Assembly: GCA_030065825.1 (NCBI GenBank)
Contig: JASJCY010000044.1
Span: forward strand, 1 to 39,321
Direction: 5' to 3'
Source of the DNA: Nostocaceae cyanobacterium
GTDB lineage: Bacteria > Cyanobacteriota > Cyanobacteriia > Cyanobacteriales > Nostocaceae
DNA: 39,321 nt
The notes beneath the pieces were generated by a model that was not told the origin of the DNA, did not search any database, and saw only the letters and a list, made by a program, of their open reading frames with translations. Position 1 is the first letter of the stretch; each line of letters begins with the position of its first letter. The translations under genes and the position numbers were made by a program. Shown here piece by piece: positions 9,592-17,698 of the stretch.

Positions 9592-9597
9592 CCCCTC
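9592..9597 (-). promoter_or_regulatory. Ribosome binding site deciding the hglA start
   Basis: GAGGGG read on the minus strand, 8 nt before GTG 9583. It is the only good purine-rich site between the upstream repeat and the conserved part of HglA, and is the reason for preferring the shorter protein. Confidence 0.6.
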
Positions 9598-9651
9598 GAT
9601 TTGAAATAATGTGTTTGGAGTGATATTTTGCACCATTTTCAACAACCATTG

Positions 9652-9737
9652 AGAAACTGGGTTTATCAAGGAAAAATTAGGGTTTTCACAGATAAATATT
9701 GCCAATAAACCCAGTTTTTGACTCAGGTGCAAGATGT
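9652..9737. repeat. MITE-like element, family 1, abutting hglA
   Basis: It starts AGAAACTGGGTTTATCA, has AAAAATTAGGGTTTT inside and ends AATAAACCCAGTTTTTG then CTCAGGTGCAAGATGT. It shares plan and ends with the copies at 5199, 32741 and 33044. It lies in the 600-bp gap between hglC and hglA and touches the upstream candidate ATG of hglA. Confidence 0.7.
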
Positions 9738-9974
9738 GTTTGGAAGGAGTTTGTTTCACGCATTAGACGCATTAAACGGGTAGTGACTTCACTCGCTACC
9801 TTCCGGGAACCTCTAAGGAGAAACGCGAGAAGCAAGTTACGTAGAGTAGATGCAAAGAAGAAGAGAAGAAGACAAGAAGAGAACAAGAGAGAGTTTGGAA
9901 ATTCTTAGGTATATTGATGGGATGGGAAGCAGAGATATTGATGTGTTTTTGTGGTTAGTTTTGGAGTTGATGTC

Positions 9975-10110
9975 AGAGACTATTTATAAAGTAAATATTA
10001 GGATTATGTTGGAGAAACCGAGTTTTTTGTCGGTATTGTATCTAAGTTGTACTTAATTGATGAAAAACCCGGTTTCTTAGGTTTTAACATTCACTTTATA
10101 AATTACCTCT
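9975..10110. mobile_element. MITE-like element, family 2, with terminal inverted repeats
   Basis: A 136-bp element: left end AGAGACTATTTATAAAGTAA and right end, read inverted, AGAGGTAATTTATAAAGTGA. The interior carries GAAACCGAGTTTTTT and AAAAACCCGGTTTCTTA. The same ends bound the copy at 26736-26880. It encodes nothing. It lies in the hglC-hglA spacer (9650-10187), where I see no gene; small frames there overlap repeats. Confidence 0.65.
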
Positions 10111-10127
10111 CCTCTCAGTTAAAGAAC

Positions 10128-10191
10128 CCAATTACCCATTACCAATTACCCATTACCAATTACCCATTACCAATTACCCATTACCAATTAC
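10128..10191. repeat. Tandem 14-bp repeat (ATTACCCATTACCA) ending in the hglC stop
   Basis: Four to five copies of a 14-bp unit, itself two related heptamers. The last unit supplies the TAA stop of hglC (10188-10190 on the minus strand), so the array touches the coding end. Confidence 0.85.
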
Positions 10192-13100
10192 CTCTTTTTA
10201 AGTAAATTTTCTGCGCAAATCATTTGTAGTTGGATAATTTGGCTGAGTTGTTTGCTGAATTCTTGTCGGGATTTTAAGAAGCTGTTGTGGGTTTGATGGA
10301 GGATAGAATTATTGGTGTTTATTTGTTGGTAGTGGGAATGTTGGGAATGAGATGGAATAGTTGATTTGGTTATTGGAGAATTCTTCTGTAATTGTGATGG
10401 TTTTTGTGAGTTTAAACTGTTGTCAATGATATTTTGCATGGGAATTTTTTCTGACTGAGTTTGGGAGGGTAAACTGTTGTGAAATTTTTGGTTTGGAGGA
10501 GTTTTGGTAGGAGAATGAGGGGGTAGTTTGTGGGAGAGGTTTTGGAAGAGTTTTTTGTTTTCTGCTGTCAAAATTTGTGCGGTGAAACTTTTACCTCCTA
10601 AGGTGACTTTTTTGTAAGCAAGTTTGGATTTTTTGGCTGTTTCTGTCACCTGGTTATACAAGGGTGATAAGTCTAGGGATACTTGATGACTGACGAGTTT
10701 TGCTAGTGCTTTAATTAAGGATGAATGGTCGTCTAAACCGCGACGGTTGAGGGAAATGGTAATATGTTCTTTATCTTGGAGAATTTTATCTATCCAGCGA
10801 GAACATACGTTACCAGCACCTGTTTCGATAAAGATTTTTGCACCATCTGTATACACTTGATTTACTAATTTGGGAAAGTCTAGGGGTTGACACAAACATT
10901 TAGCGATACTGTTAGCAATATCCTGACTTTCTAGTTTAATGGGACGATATTCAGAGGCAGAATATAATATAGTATCTGGTAATTTGGGTTGCATTTCTAA
11001 GGTATTGACTCTCGCTATCTCCCCGTACTCTGATTGCATTGCTGGACAGTGGATCACATGGTCGAAGGGTGCGCGAATTGCGTTACAACCTAGTTTGGCA
11101 ATTACCTGTTCGCAAGCTTTTGGTTCCCCTGCAATTACTACTTCTTCGGGAGTGTTAATCTGAGTTAAAAAGACGCGAGTCTCGTTTTTGATAGATTCTC
11201 TAACTTGTTCTGGTCTCGCTATTAAGACGTAGTTACCCCAGTCTACAGACGAGGTTTGCCAATATTCTCCTACAGCGTTTTTCGCACCAGACAGTCTATC
11301 AGCGAAGAGGGGAGAAGAATGTAAGGAGAGAATCCCTTGACTAAAGTTATCCCACACTCCCGATGCAGACATCATGCTGGTTTCACCTAAACTATATCCA
11401 AAAACACGTTTTGGCTTGACTTGGAATTTGTCTCGCATAATCTGGGTGATGAATCTGGTAAATAGCATGTCTACGTCAAAGACTGCTAGGGAATCATCGA
11501 GGAATTGCTTTTCTAGGGTTTCTAGTTGTCTGGTGGATGGTTTATTTAAGGTTCTGGGAAATACTTTTTTGGAAATGTCTGCAACTAGGTGGTGTAAGCT
11601 TTTAATAGCGATGTCGTCGTGAATTTCGGGGAACAGACGGAACAGTTGACGTCCGATGTTCAGGTAAGAGTTAACTGCTGCTGGATATACATAAGCGACT
11701 TCTCCGCGTTTACCCAAAGGTTTAGCAGTAAAATAACTACCCAAGGGTGTTTGCCAGTCTTCCCCAGAATCAAAGGCTTTATTTATCCCTTTCCTTGCTG
11801 ATTCAACTTCTCTGGTGAATTCCTTCTGGTTGTGTGCCAGAATCGCTAAAGTATAATTCGCTGCGGTACCTTGTTTAAAAGTTGTGAAAGTCTGGTTTGC
11901 AACTTGCGCTAGGGGAATACCACTGTTGATACTATTTTCTAACTCATCCAGTTGTGCGAGTAAATTTGTGCGATCGCTCGCTGCGATGGGAAATAGGTAA
12001 AATGGTATTTGTTGCAAGAATCTGCTGTTGGGTTCTGGTTGTGTGGGTTCTGACGATAGGATTAAATGTGCGTAGCTACCATCCATCCCCATACCGTTGA
12101 TAGCAGCGATTCTTTTTGTAGTTTCTTTGTTGAGAAACCAAGGACGAGATTCGGTAGCTACATAGAAGGGACTATTTAACCAAGTTTGTTGATTTTTGAC
12201 ACCACTCCATTTGGGAGTTCCGGGAATATATTTATAGTAAAGACAGAGTGCAGTTTTAATTAAACTGGCAATTCCGGAAGCTACATAGGTATGTCCAATA
12301 TTAGCTTTAACGCTACCAATGGCACAGTTTAAACCTTCTGTATTTCCTGGATAAGCTTGCAGCAAACCTTTGATTTCTGCTTCGTCTTCTTCAGGGATAC
12401 CGCTTCCAAAAACTTCTAAATAATTAACATCTTGGGATTTGATATCCGCCATTAATAATGCTTGTTGGCAAACTTGGTTTACCATTGCTGCATCGGGTGA
12501 AACTAAGTTAGTTGTTAATGCATTTTTACTTGCTTGTTGTGCGAAACTAATGGCATCAATTACAGCATATATTCGCTGATTATCTTTGATAGCCTTTTCA
12601 TGGCTTTTTAAAACTACTGCACCTGCACCTTCCCCAACTATCCAACCATTGGCTTTTTGGTCATAGGAAAGAGTATTCACACCTTGATTAACAGATGCAA
12701 TTTGATTACGTAAGAGTACATTCTCTATCCCACCACCTAAATCTACAGCACCTACTAGTACTGCATCAGCTTCCCCTGTAGTTAGTAGATGTTGGGCAAT
12801 TTCCAAAACCTTGAAAGTAGAATTTTCGCCAGCAGATACACTAAAAACTGGTGCAGAAAAATCCCAGAGTGAAGAAATCCGACTCGCCATAATATTGGCT
12901 ATGTAACTGACAAATTCACTACTATCTACAGGATTATGTATTCCATCCTTAACAATGGTTTCTAACTGGGTAACTTTATCAGATGGTAGAGAAATTTCTC
13001 CCGCAATTAATCCTTCCTTGACTTGCCATTCTGTATTCCAACGTTGTTGAATCTGATGGACAGAAAGTTCGGTGTCATTAGCAATTAAAACCGCAACATT

Positions 13101-14822
13101 ACTTCCTGGTTCAATTCCCGCATCTTTTAAAGCACGTTCAGCAACTTTCAGCATCAACAACTGTTGCTGATTTAGCTTTTCTAACTCATTGGGAGGAATT
13201 TTACTAGCAATAGTATCAATTTCAAACTCTTTAATATATCCCCCCAGAGGTGCTTTACCTTCCAGAAAACCATATTTTTTAAGTAAATCTTCTTGGGTTT
13301 CTACCCCATGCCATCTTTTTTCAGGCAAAGGTATAAAATGCTGCTGATTTTTATAAATACTACCTTCAAAAGCATCTAAACCATCACACTCACCAAAGAA
13401 TGCATCCATACCCACAATTGCAACTTTAGCGGGTTTCAGTGGTTCCGATGGTTGAATAGGTTCTGTAGTACTTCCCTCTTCCAAAATCATGTGTGCGTTA
13501 GTTCCACCCAAACCAAAAGCACTGATAGCAGCACGTTTCAACGGGGAATTATTTACCCATTGGGTATGACTCCTAACAATACGCTGTGGTGAAATTACAT
13601 TATCTTCACTACCAAAAGGATTAGTAATATTGATAGTCCCGGGGATGACACCCTTAGACATACTCAATAATACCTTCATCAGACTCACAGAACCCGCAGC
13701 AGTCAGCAAATGACCGACATTAGACTTTACCGAACCAACTAAAGGTGAGGCTTGATGCTTACCAAAAAAGGTTTCTATAGAGTTAAACTCAGTATTATCT
13801 CCCAACAAAGTACCAGTAGCATGACACTCCAGATAATCGATTTGTTGGGGACTGATTTCAGCCTCTTGATAAGCGCGTTCAAAAGCCAGAGTTTGTCCCT
13901 TAGAATTAGGACTAAGCAGGTGTTTACCCTTACCATCGTTGGAAAGTCCATTACCGCAGATAGTACCATAAATGCGATCGCCATCTCGAACTGCATCACT
14001 ATAGCGTTTGAGGACAAACATACCTGCTCCCTCAGCGGTGAGCATTCCTCGTGATAATCTATCTAGAGGACGACTAATGTCGTTGTCTTCTGGATAGCCT
14101 TGGATACCAGAAAACAGCATCCTGATAAATAAGGGATCTGCGCAGCTTATACCTCCAGCCAACATTAAATCAGTTTTGTGTGTCCACAGGTAGTGGGAAG
14201 CCAGTCGTATTGTATATTGGGGAGATGAGCAAGCTGCATCGATGCAAAAATGGGTACTTGAGAGGGAAAAAGCCTGAGCAATCATGGCTGCTGGCATTCC
14301 CGATATCATAGCATTATAGATTGAGGCTGTATCGGGTAAAGTAGGAGGTAAGTCAAAGTCTGGTTGTTGTAATAGTTCTCGAATTGCAGGTGTGAGGACT
14401 TGTTGATAAATTGGTGCGAATAATTGGTTGGAGGATTTGGTAGGTAGGGAAAGGGTACCTAATATGACTCCACATTTGGTTAGGATGGATGGGTTTTGCA
14501 GGTAACCGCTATCCTGTAATGCTTGTTTAGCAGTGTATAAAGACCATTTAAAGGTGTTATCGAGTTTATCCAGGAATTCCCCAGGTAGGTTGTATTCGTT
14601 GGGGTTAAATTGGAAGTCGCGGATAAACCCACCCCGGAGGGAATAAATTTTGTCGGGTTTCCCTTTAGTTGAATCATAAAATATTTGGGGATTTACTCCT
14701 AGTTCTTGGACAGTTATAGATGATGTGGAGTCTTTTTGTTGGATGAGGTTTTGCCAAAATTCTTCTGGTGTTTTAGCGTCGGGGAAGAGACATGATAATC
14801 CGATGATTGCTATTTTTTCCAT
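10188..14822 (-). CDS. hglC: Heterocyst glycolipid synthase HglC (KS, chain-length-factor-like KS, AT)
   Basis: A 1544-aa polyketide/PUFA-synthase-like protein that would carry out chain extension with HglE. The first ketosynthase (~1-450) has the full triad C198 (DAACSS), H334 (ECHATGT) and H371 (NVGH). A second ketosynthase fold (~465-925) lacks the nucleophile: the segment VSAGENST has E666 where Cys is expected, as in chain length factors of PfaC. An acyltransferase-like domain follows with GYSLGE (S1144), resembling PfaB or PfaA AT. The last ~110 residues are rich in N, Q, S, P and H, then close with a helical segment NSFLKSRQEF that resembles two repeats in HglE. Next gene upstream is hglD, 155 bp away. 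The symbols hglC and hglD follow recalled PCC 7120 usage and could be interchanged in other annotations. Confidence 0.9.
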   Translation of the reverse strand: MEKIAIIGLSCLFPDAKTPEEFWQNLIQQKDSTSSITVQELGVNPQIFYDSTKGKPDKIYSLRGGFIRDFQFNPNEYNLPGEFLDKLDNTFKWSLYTAKQALQDSGYLQNPSILTKCGVILGTLSLPTKSSNQLFAPIYQQVLTPAIRELLQQPDFDLPPTLPDTASIYNAMISGMPAAMIAQAFSLSSTHFCIDAACSSPQYTIRLASHYLWTHKTDLMLAGGISCADPLFIRMLFSGIQGYPEDNDISRPLDRLSRGMLTAEGAGMFVLKRYSDAVRDGDRIYGTICGNGLSNDGKGKHLLSPNSKGQTLAFERAYQEAEISPQQIDYLECHATGTLLGDNTEFNSIETFFGKHQASPLVGSVKSNVGHLLTAAGSVSLMKVLLSMSKGVIPGTINITNPFGSEDNVISPQRIVRSHTQWVNNSPLKRAAISAFGLGGTNAHMILEEGSTTEPIQPSEPLKPAKVAIVGMDAFFGECDGLDAFEGSIYKNQQHFIPLPEKRWHGVETQEDLLKKYGFLEGKAPLGGYIKEFEIDTIASKIPPNELEKLNQQQLLMLKVAERALKDAGIEPGSNVAVLIANDTELSVHQIQQRWNTEWQVKEGLIAGEISLPSDKVTQLETIVKDGIHNPVDSSEFVSYIANIMASRISSLWDFSAPVFSVSAGENSTFKVLEIAQHLLTTGEADAVLVGAVDLGGGIENVLLRNQIASVNQGVNTLSYDQKANGWIVGEGAGAVVLKSHEKAIKDNQRIYAVIDAISFAQQASKNALTTNLVSPDAAMVNQVCQQALLMADIKSQDVNYLEVFGSGIPEEDEAEIKGLLQAYPGNTEGLNCAIGSVKANIGHTYVASGIASLIKTALCLYYKYIPGTPKWSGVKNQQTWLNSPFYVATESRPWFLNKETTKRIAAINGMGMDGSYAHLILSSEPTQPEPNSRFLQQIPFYLFPIAASDRTNLLAQLDELENSINSGIPLAQVANQTFTTFKQGTAANYTLAILAHNQKEFTREVESARKGINKAFDSGEDWQTPLGSYFTAKPLGKRGEVAYVYPAAVNSYLNIGRQLFRLFPEIHDDIAIKSLHHLVADISKKVFPRTLNKPSTRQLETLEKQFLDDSLAVFDVDMLFTRFITQIMRDKFQVKPKRVFGYSLGETSMMSASGVWDNFSQGILSLHSSPLFADRLSGAKNAVGEYWQTSSVDWGNYVLIARPEQVRESIKNETRVFLTQINTPEEVVIAGEPKACEQVIAKLGCNAIRAPFDHVIHCPAMQSEYGEIARVNTLEMQPKLPDTILYSASEYRPIKLESQDIANSIAKCLCQPLDFPKLVNQVYTDGAKIFIETGAGNVCSRWIDKILQDKEHITISLNRRGLDDHSSLIKALAKLVSHQVSLDLSPLYNQVTETAKKSKLAYKKVTLGGKSFTAQILTAENKKLFQNLSHKLPPHSPTKTPPNQKFHNSLPSQTQSEKIPMQNIIDNSLNSQKPSQLQKNSPITKSTIPSHSQHSHYQQINTNNSILHQTHNSFLKSRQEFSKQLSQIIQLQMICAENLLKKR

Positions 14823-14977
14823 TGTTTATTACCTTATTAATTTAACCCGTACTTCTAACCTGTTTAGATTGCACTCTTGCGTTATTGTTTGCGTCTAATA
14901 TGTAAGATAAGAAAAAAATAACCGCAAAGACGCAAAGTACGCGAAGGAAGAGAAAGAAGAGAATATCTGTTTGCTTT

Positions 14978-16717
14978 TTATGATTTTGGTTGCATAAGTT
15001 TAGCGGGAAAAATTATGCCTTTAGCGTCTAGGAGACGGGAGTATAGTTTACCGTTTTCATCGTGAATGAAGAAGTCTGCTGTGACTCCTGTTGTGGTTTT
15101 GTTTTTGACTTCGCAGGAAACGTAAAAGGATGTGTTGCTGGGGGTTTTTGCAAACTGTTCGTATGTTGTTAGTTGTCCGGGAAGACAAATTTCTTGGTGG
15201 AAGTGACATAACCAAATCCATAAACCGTGGGTGCTTAAGTCTGTGGTAAAACCATTTACCCAATATGCAGGAAATTGTCCTTGTTTTTGTCTACTAATTT
15301 CTTCCCAGAAGCATTCGGTGGTGATTTTTTCGGAACTAATGTTTATGACTCTTTTAATTTGTTGGAAGGATGAACCATGAAAGAGTGCGGTGTTTCCTGT
15401 TTGATAAAAGTCTTTACCTGTGGTGGTGATGATGTTGTCTGTTGTGAGATTTAGTCTTTCGTAGGTGGGTGCGGGGGGAATGTCTCGTAGGAGTTTGACA
15501 TTAGCACTAAAGTGATAAATGGTTTTGCCATCGGGGGTTTTACTGGAGATTTTACCTTGGAAGTTAACTTCGTAATTTTCGGAGTTTTTGGAAGTTTCTT
15601 GTAAGTCGAGAAAGTATTCTTTGGCGAGGGTTTCGTTAAAGGTAATTCCTTTTAAAACCCGGAAGTCTGTACAACTGAATGCTTTATAACCTGGATATAA
15701 TTTTTCACAGGTATCGGAAATCCAAGAAACGGCACAGGTAGCAGGTAAAACGGGATTTCCAGCGATAACATGGTCTAGTAAAAAGGGATTATCTGCTAAT
15801 GTTAATTGACGACGAATACGATAACTGTGCAATTCCGGTTTTATGGATACTGCGGGGGGAATGGTGGGACTACCAATTACTAGTTGAGTGGTGTCATGAT
15901 AAGCAGGATGTAACTCATTAACTAACATTTTGGTTCCCGCTTCGATGGGAATAATATCAATCCCTCGTTTCGCAAATTCTTTTTTCAATTGTGGTGTTAC
16001 CATCCCACTATCCCAAGCACCCCAATTGATAGCCACAACGTGACAGTTAGGATATTTAGATTTAAATAAATGGGCAGATTTATTGAGAATTTCGTTAGCA
16101 AGAGCGTAATCTGATTGTCCTATATTGCCGTAAAAGCCAGTGACGGAAGAATATAAAACAAAATGTTCAAGATTATTGGGATTAATGCAAGATAAAATAT
16201 TTTCCAATCCCTTAACTTTAGCAGCATAAACCTTTTCAAAATCCTGTTCTGTTTTCTTCTCAATTAATTTATCTGCTAAATTACCCGCACCGTGAATTAT
16301 TCCTGTAACTTCACCCATCTTTTCCACAGCAGCAGCAATTTTTTGATGTACAGCTAACGCATCTGTAACATCAACACTCACATATTCTGCTTCCCCACCA
16401 GCTTGTTGAATTGCTGATAGTGTTTGTCTAATTTCTCGACTGGATGCAATTTGATTATAAATCTTTTGCACTTTCATGGGTGTCGGTTTCTCTCCTTGGG
16501 AGATTAAACTTTCCATGATGCGTTTTTTTAATGTTGCTTCTTCAAAACAATCCTCTGCAAAATCCGGTTCTTTGGTCAAAATTTCTGAACGTCCAAGTAA
16601 AATAAATTTGCAAGGATATTGTTGTGCTAATTCAACAGTACATTTAGCAGTAATCCCCTTTGCACCACCACTAACTATAAACACAGAAGAGGGACGAATT
16701 TTAGTTTGTACAGTCAT
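14978..16717 (-). CDS. hglD: Ketoreductase (catalytic half)-dehydratase protein HglD
   Basis: A 579-aa protein. Residues ~10-290 are the catalytic Rossmann subdomain of a PKS ketoreductase, with GGAKGIT (17-23) for NADPH, S190/S191 and Y204 (QSDYALANE). From ~300 a hotdog dehydratase begins with NPFLLDHVIAGNPVLP (H316); a possible partner Asp is D493 in TTDLSTHG. The non-catalytic front half of a PfaA-type ketoreductase is missing here and seems to be the C-terminus of HglE, so the domain would be shared between two proteins. Together KR and DH reduce and dehydrate the beta-keto intermediate before HglA saturates it. Confidence 0.87.
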   Translation of the reverse strand: MTVQTKIRPSSVFIVSGGAKGITAKCTVELAQQYPCKFILLGRSEILTKEPDFAEDCFEEATLKKRIMESLISQGEKPTPMKVQKIYNQIASSREIRQTLSAIQQAGGEAEYVSVDVTDALAVHQKIAAAVEKMGEVTGIIHGAGNLADKLIEKKTEQDFEKVYAAKVKGLENILSCINPNNLEHFVLYSSVTGFYGNIGQSDYALANEILNKSAHLFKSKYPNCHVVAINWGAWDSGMVTPQLKKEFAKRGIDIIPIEAGTKMLVNELHPAYHDTTQLVIGSPTIPPAVSIKPELHSYRIRRQLTLADNPFLLDHVIAGNPVLPATCAVSWISDTCEKLYPGYKAFSCTDFRVLKGITFNETLAKEYFLDLQETSKNSENYEVNFQGKISSKTPDGKTIYHFSANVKLLRDIPPAPTYERLNLTTDNIITTTGKDFYQTGNTALFHGSSFQQIKRVINISSEKITTECFWEEISRQKQGQFPAYWVNGFTTDLSTHGLWIWLCHFHQEICLPGQLTTYEQFAKTPSNTSFYVSCEVKNKTTTGVTADFFIHDENGKLYSRLLDAKGIIFPAKLMQPKS

Positions 16718-16966
16718 ATTTTCTCCTATTATGTATTCATGAAGCGGAATCTATATTTGTGTCTTAGTGTCTACGGTGCAGGTATGATGTCAAGCATTGT
16801 CGTAGACTAGCGCAAAGTGTTATGTATTTTAATCTTAGACATCTTGCAAAACTCGGGAACTCTTAACAGAGAACAATGGACAAAAATTGAACAAAATACT
16901 ATCAGAAAAATAATGAGAGAATAAGTCTAGGAATCCGGTTTGATTTTTGAAAATCAAATAGTAATC

Positions 16967-17419
16967 CTATATTTTCTTTGTGAAAATCATGGCGATATTC
17001 ATGTGAATGAGATAATTTTGCTGGTTGTTATTCTTCTTGGGAGATGATGATTTAAGCAGAAGTAGAGCGATAATTATAAATCCCATAATTACGGCAATAA
17101 TAATTGAAGTTGGGATAGTATCTGTGAGGGGTGCGTTTTCATCTAAAAGTCGAATATCTCCCAAGTCATTCTTATCAGGTGATAGCCTTATGGAAGATTC
17201 ATAAATTCTATAGCCATCAGCTTCAATGGTAAGGGTTCCTTGAATGCTGCTTCTTTCTCTATAATTAACTGTAAATCGATAAATTCCCTCTAAATCTGTG
17301 TAGGTGACAATTGGGGTAGCATCATTAAGAGTTAAAGTAATTTTAGCTCTACTTATGGGAGCTTGTCTGTATTGATCGATAACTCGACCAATATAATTTA
17401 CTTGTGGATTCCTGGTCAT
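16967..17419 (-). CDS. Small membrane-anchored protein with a carboxypeptidase-regulatory-like beta domain
   Basis: A 150-aa protein of unknown function between hglE and hglD. Residues ~8-92 read like a carboxypeptidase-regulatory/CNA-B beta-sandwich: IGRVIDQYRQAPISRAKITL, then DLEGIYRFTV and IEADGYRIYE. One transmembrane helix spans ~105-122 (TSIIIAVIMGFIIIALLL) and a basic, Asn-rich tail follows. There is no N-terminal signal peptide, so the topology is uncertain. Its position is where PCC 7120 carries the genes I recall as hglF and hglG, but I cannot tell whether it corresponds to either. It may tether the synthase to a membrane or be unrelated. Confidence 0.65.
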   Translation of the reverse strand: MTRNPQVNYIGRVIDQYRQAPISRAKITLTLNDATPIVTYTDLEGIYRFTVNYRERSSIQGTLTIEADGYRIYESSIRLSPDKNDLGDIRLLDENAPLTDTIPTSIIIAVIMGFIIIALLLLKSSSPKKNNNQQNYLIHMNIAMIFTKKI

Positions 17420-17479
17420 GTTTTCATATTTAGTTAGAAGAGATAATTAGTTATAAGTGAGGAGTTATGAGTTATGAAT

Positions 17480-17577
17480 GATGAGTGTATGTCAGAGACA
17501 TTCGGTGTAGGGTGGAGTTAGAAATTATCAATACTGAGTGTACTTCAAAGACGTTCGGTGTAGGGTGGATTTATAAG
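17480..17577. repeat. Direct repeat, two copies of a ~33-bp unit
   Basis: GAGTGTATGTCAGAGACATT and GAGTGTACTTCAAAGACGTT, each followed by CGGTGTAGGGTGGA, lie about 62 bp apart in the spacer between the 150-aa gene and hglE. Non-coding. Confidence 0.7.
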
Positions 17578-17621
17578 TTATGAATGATGAATTATCAGTC
17601 CTTATTCTTAACTTTTAACTC

Positions 17622-17684
17622 CTAATTCCTGGGCGCAAGCATTGCGCCCCTACTAATTCCTGGGCGCAAGCATTGCGCCCCTAC
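17622..17684. repeat. Two tandem 31-bp hairpin units after hglE
   Basis: Each unit contains the hairpin GGGCGCAA-GCA-TTGCGCCC (17631-17649 and 17662-17680), in tandem at a 31-bp period just downstream of the hglE stop. No T-run follows on the minus strand, so termination is uncertain; a stem-loop-based processing or attenuation site inside the operon is possible. Confidence 0.75.
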
Positions 17685-17698
17685 TAACTTTTGATTTT

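Noticed and set aside
9686-10056. Three overlapping short frames between hglA and hglC
   Set aside because: They overlap each other on both strands and lie across repeats. Low-complexity Arg/Lys content, no homology recognised.
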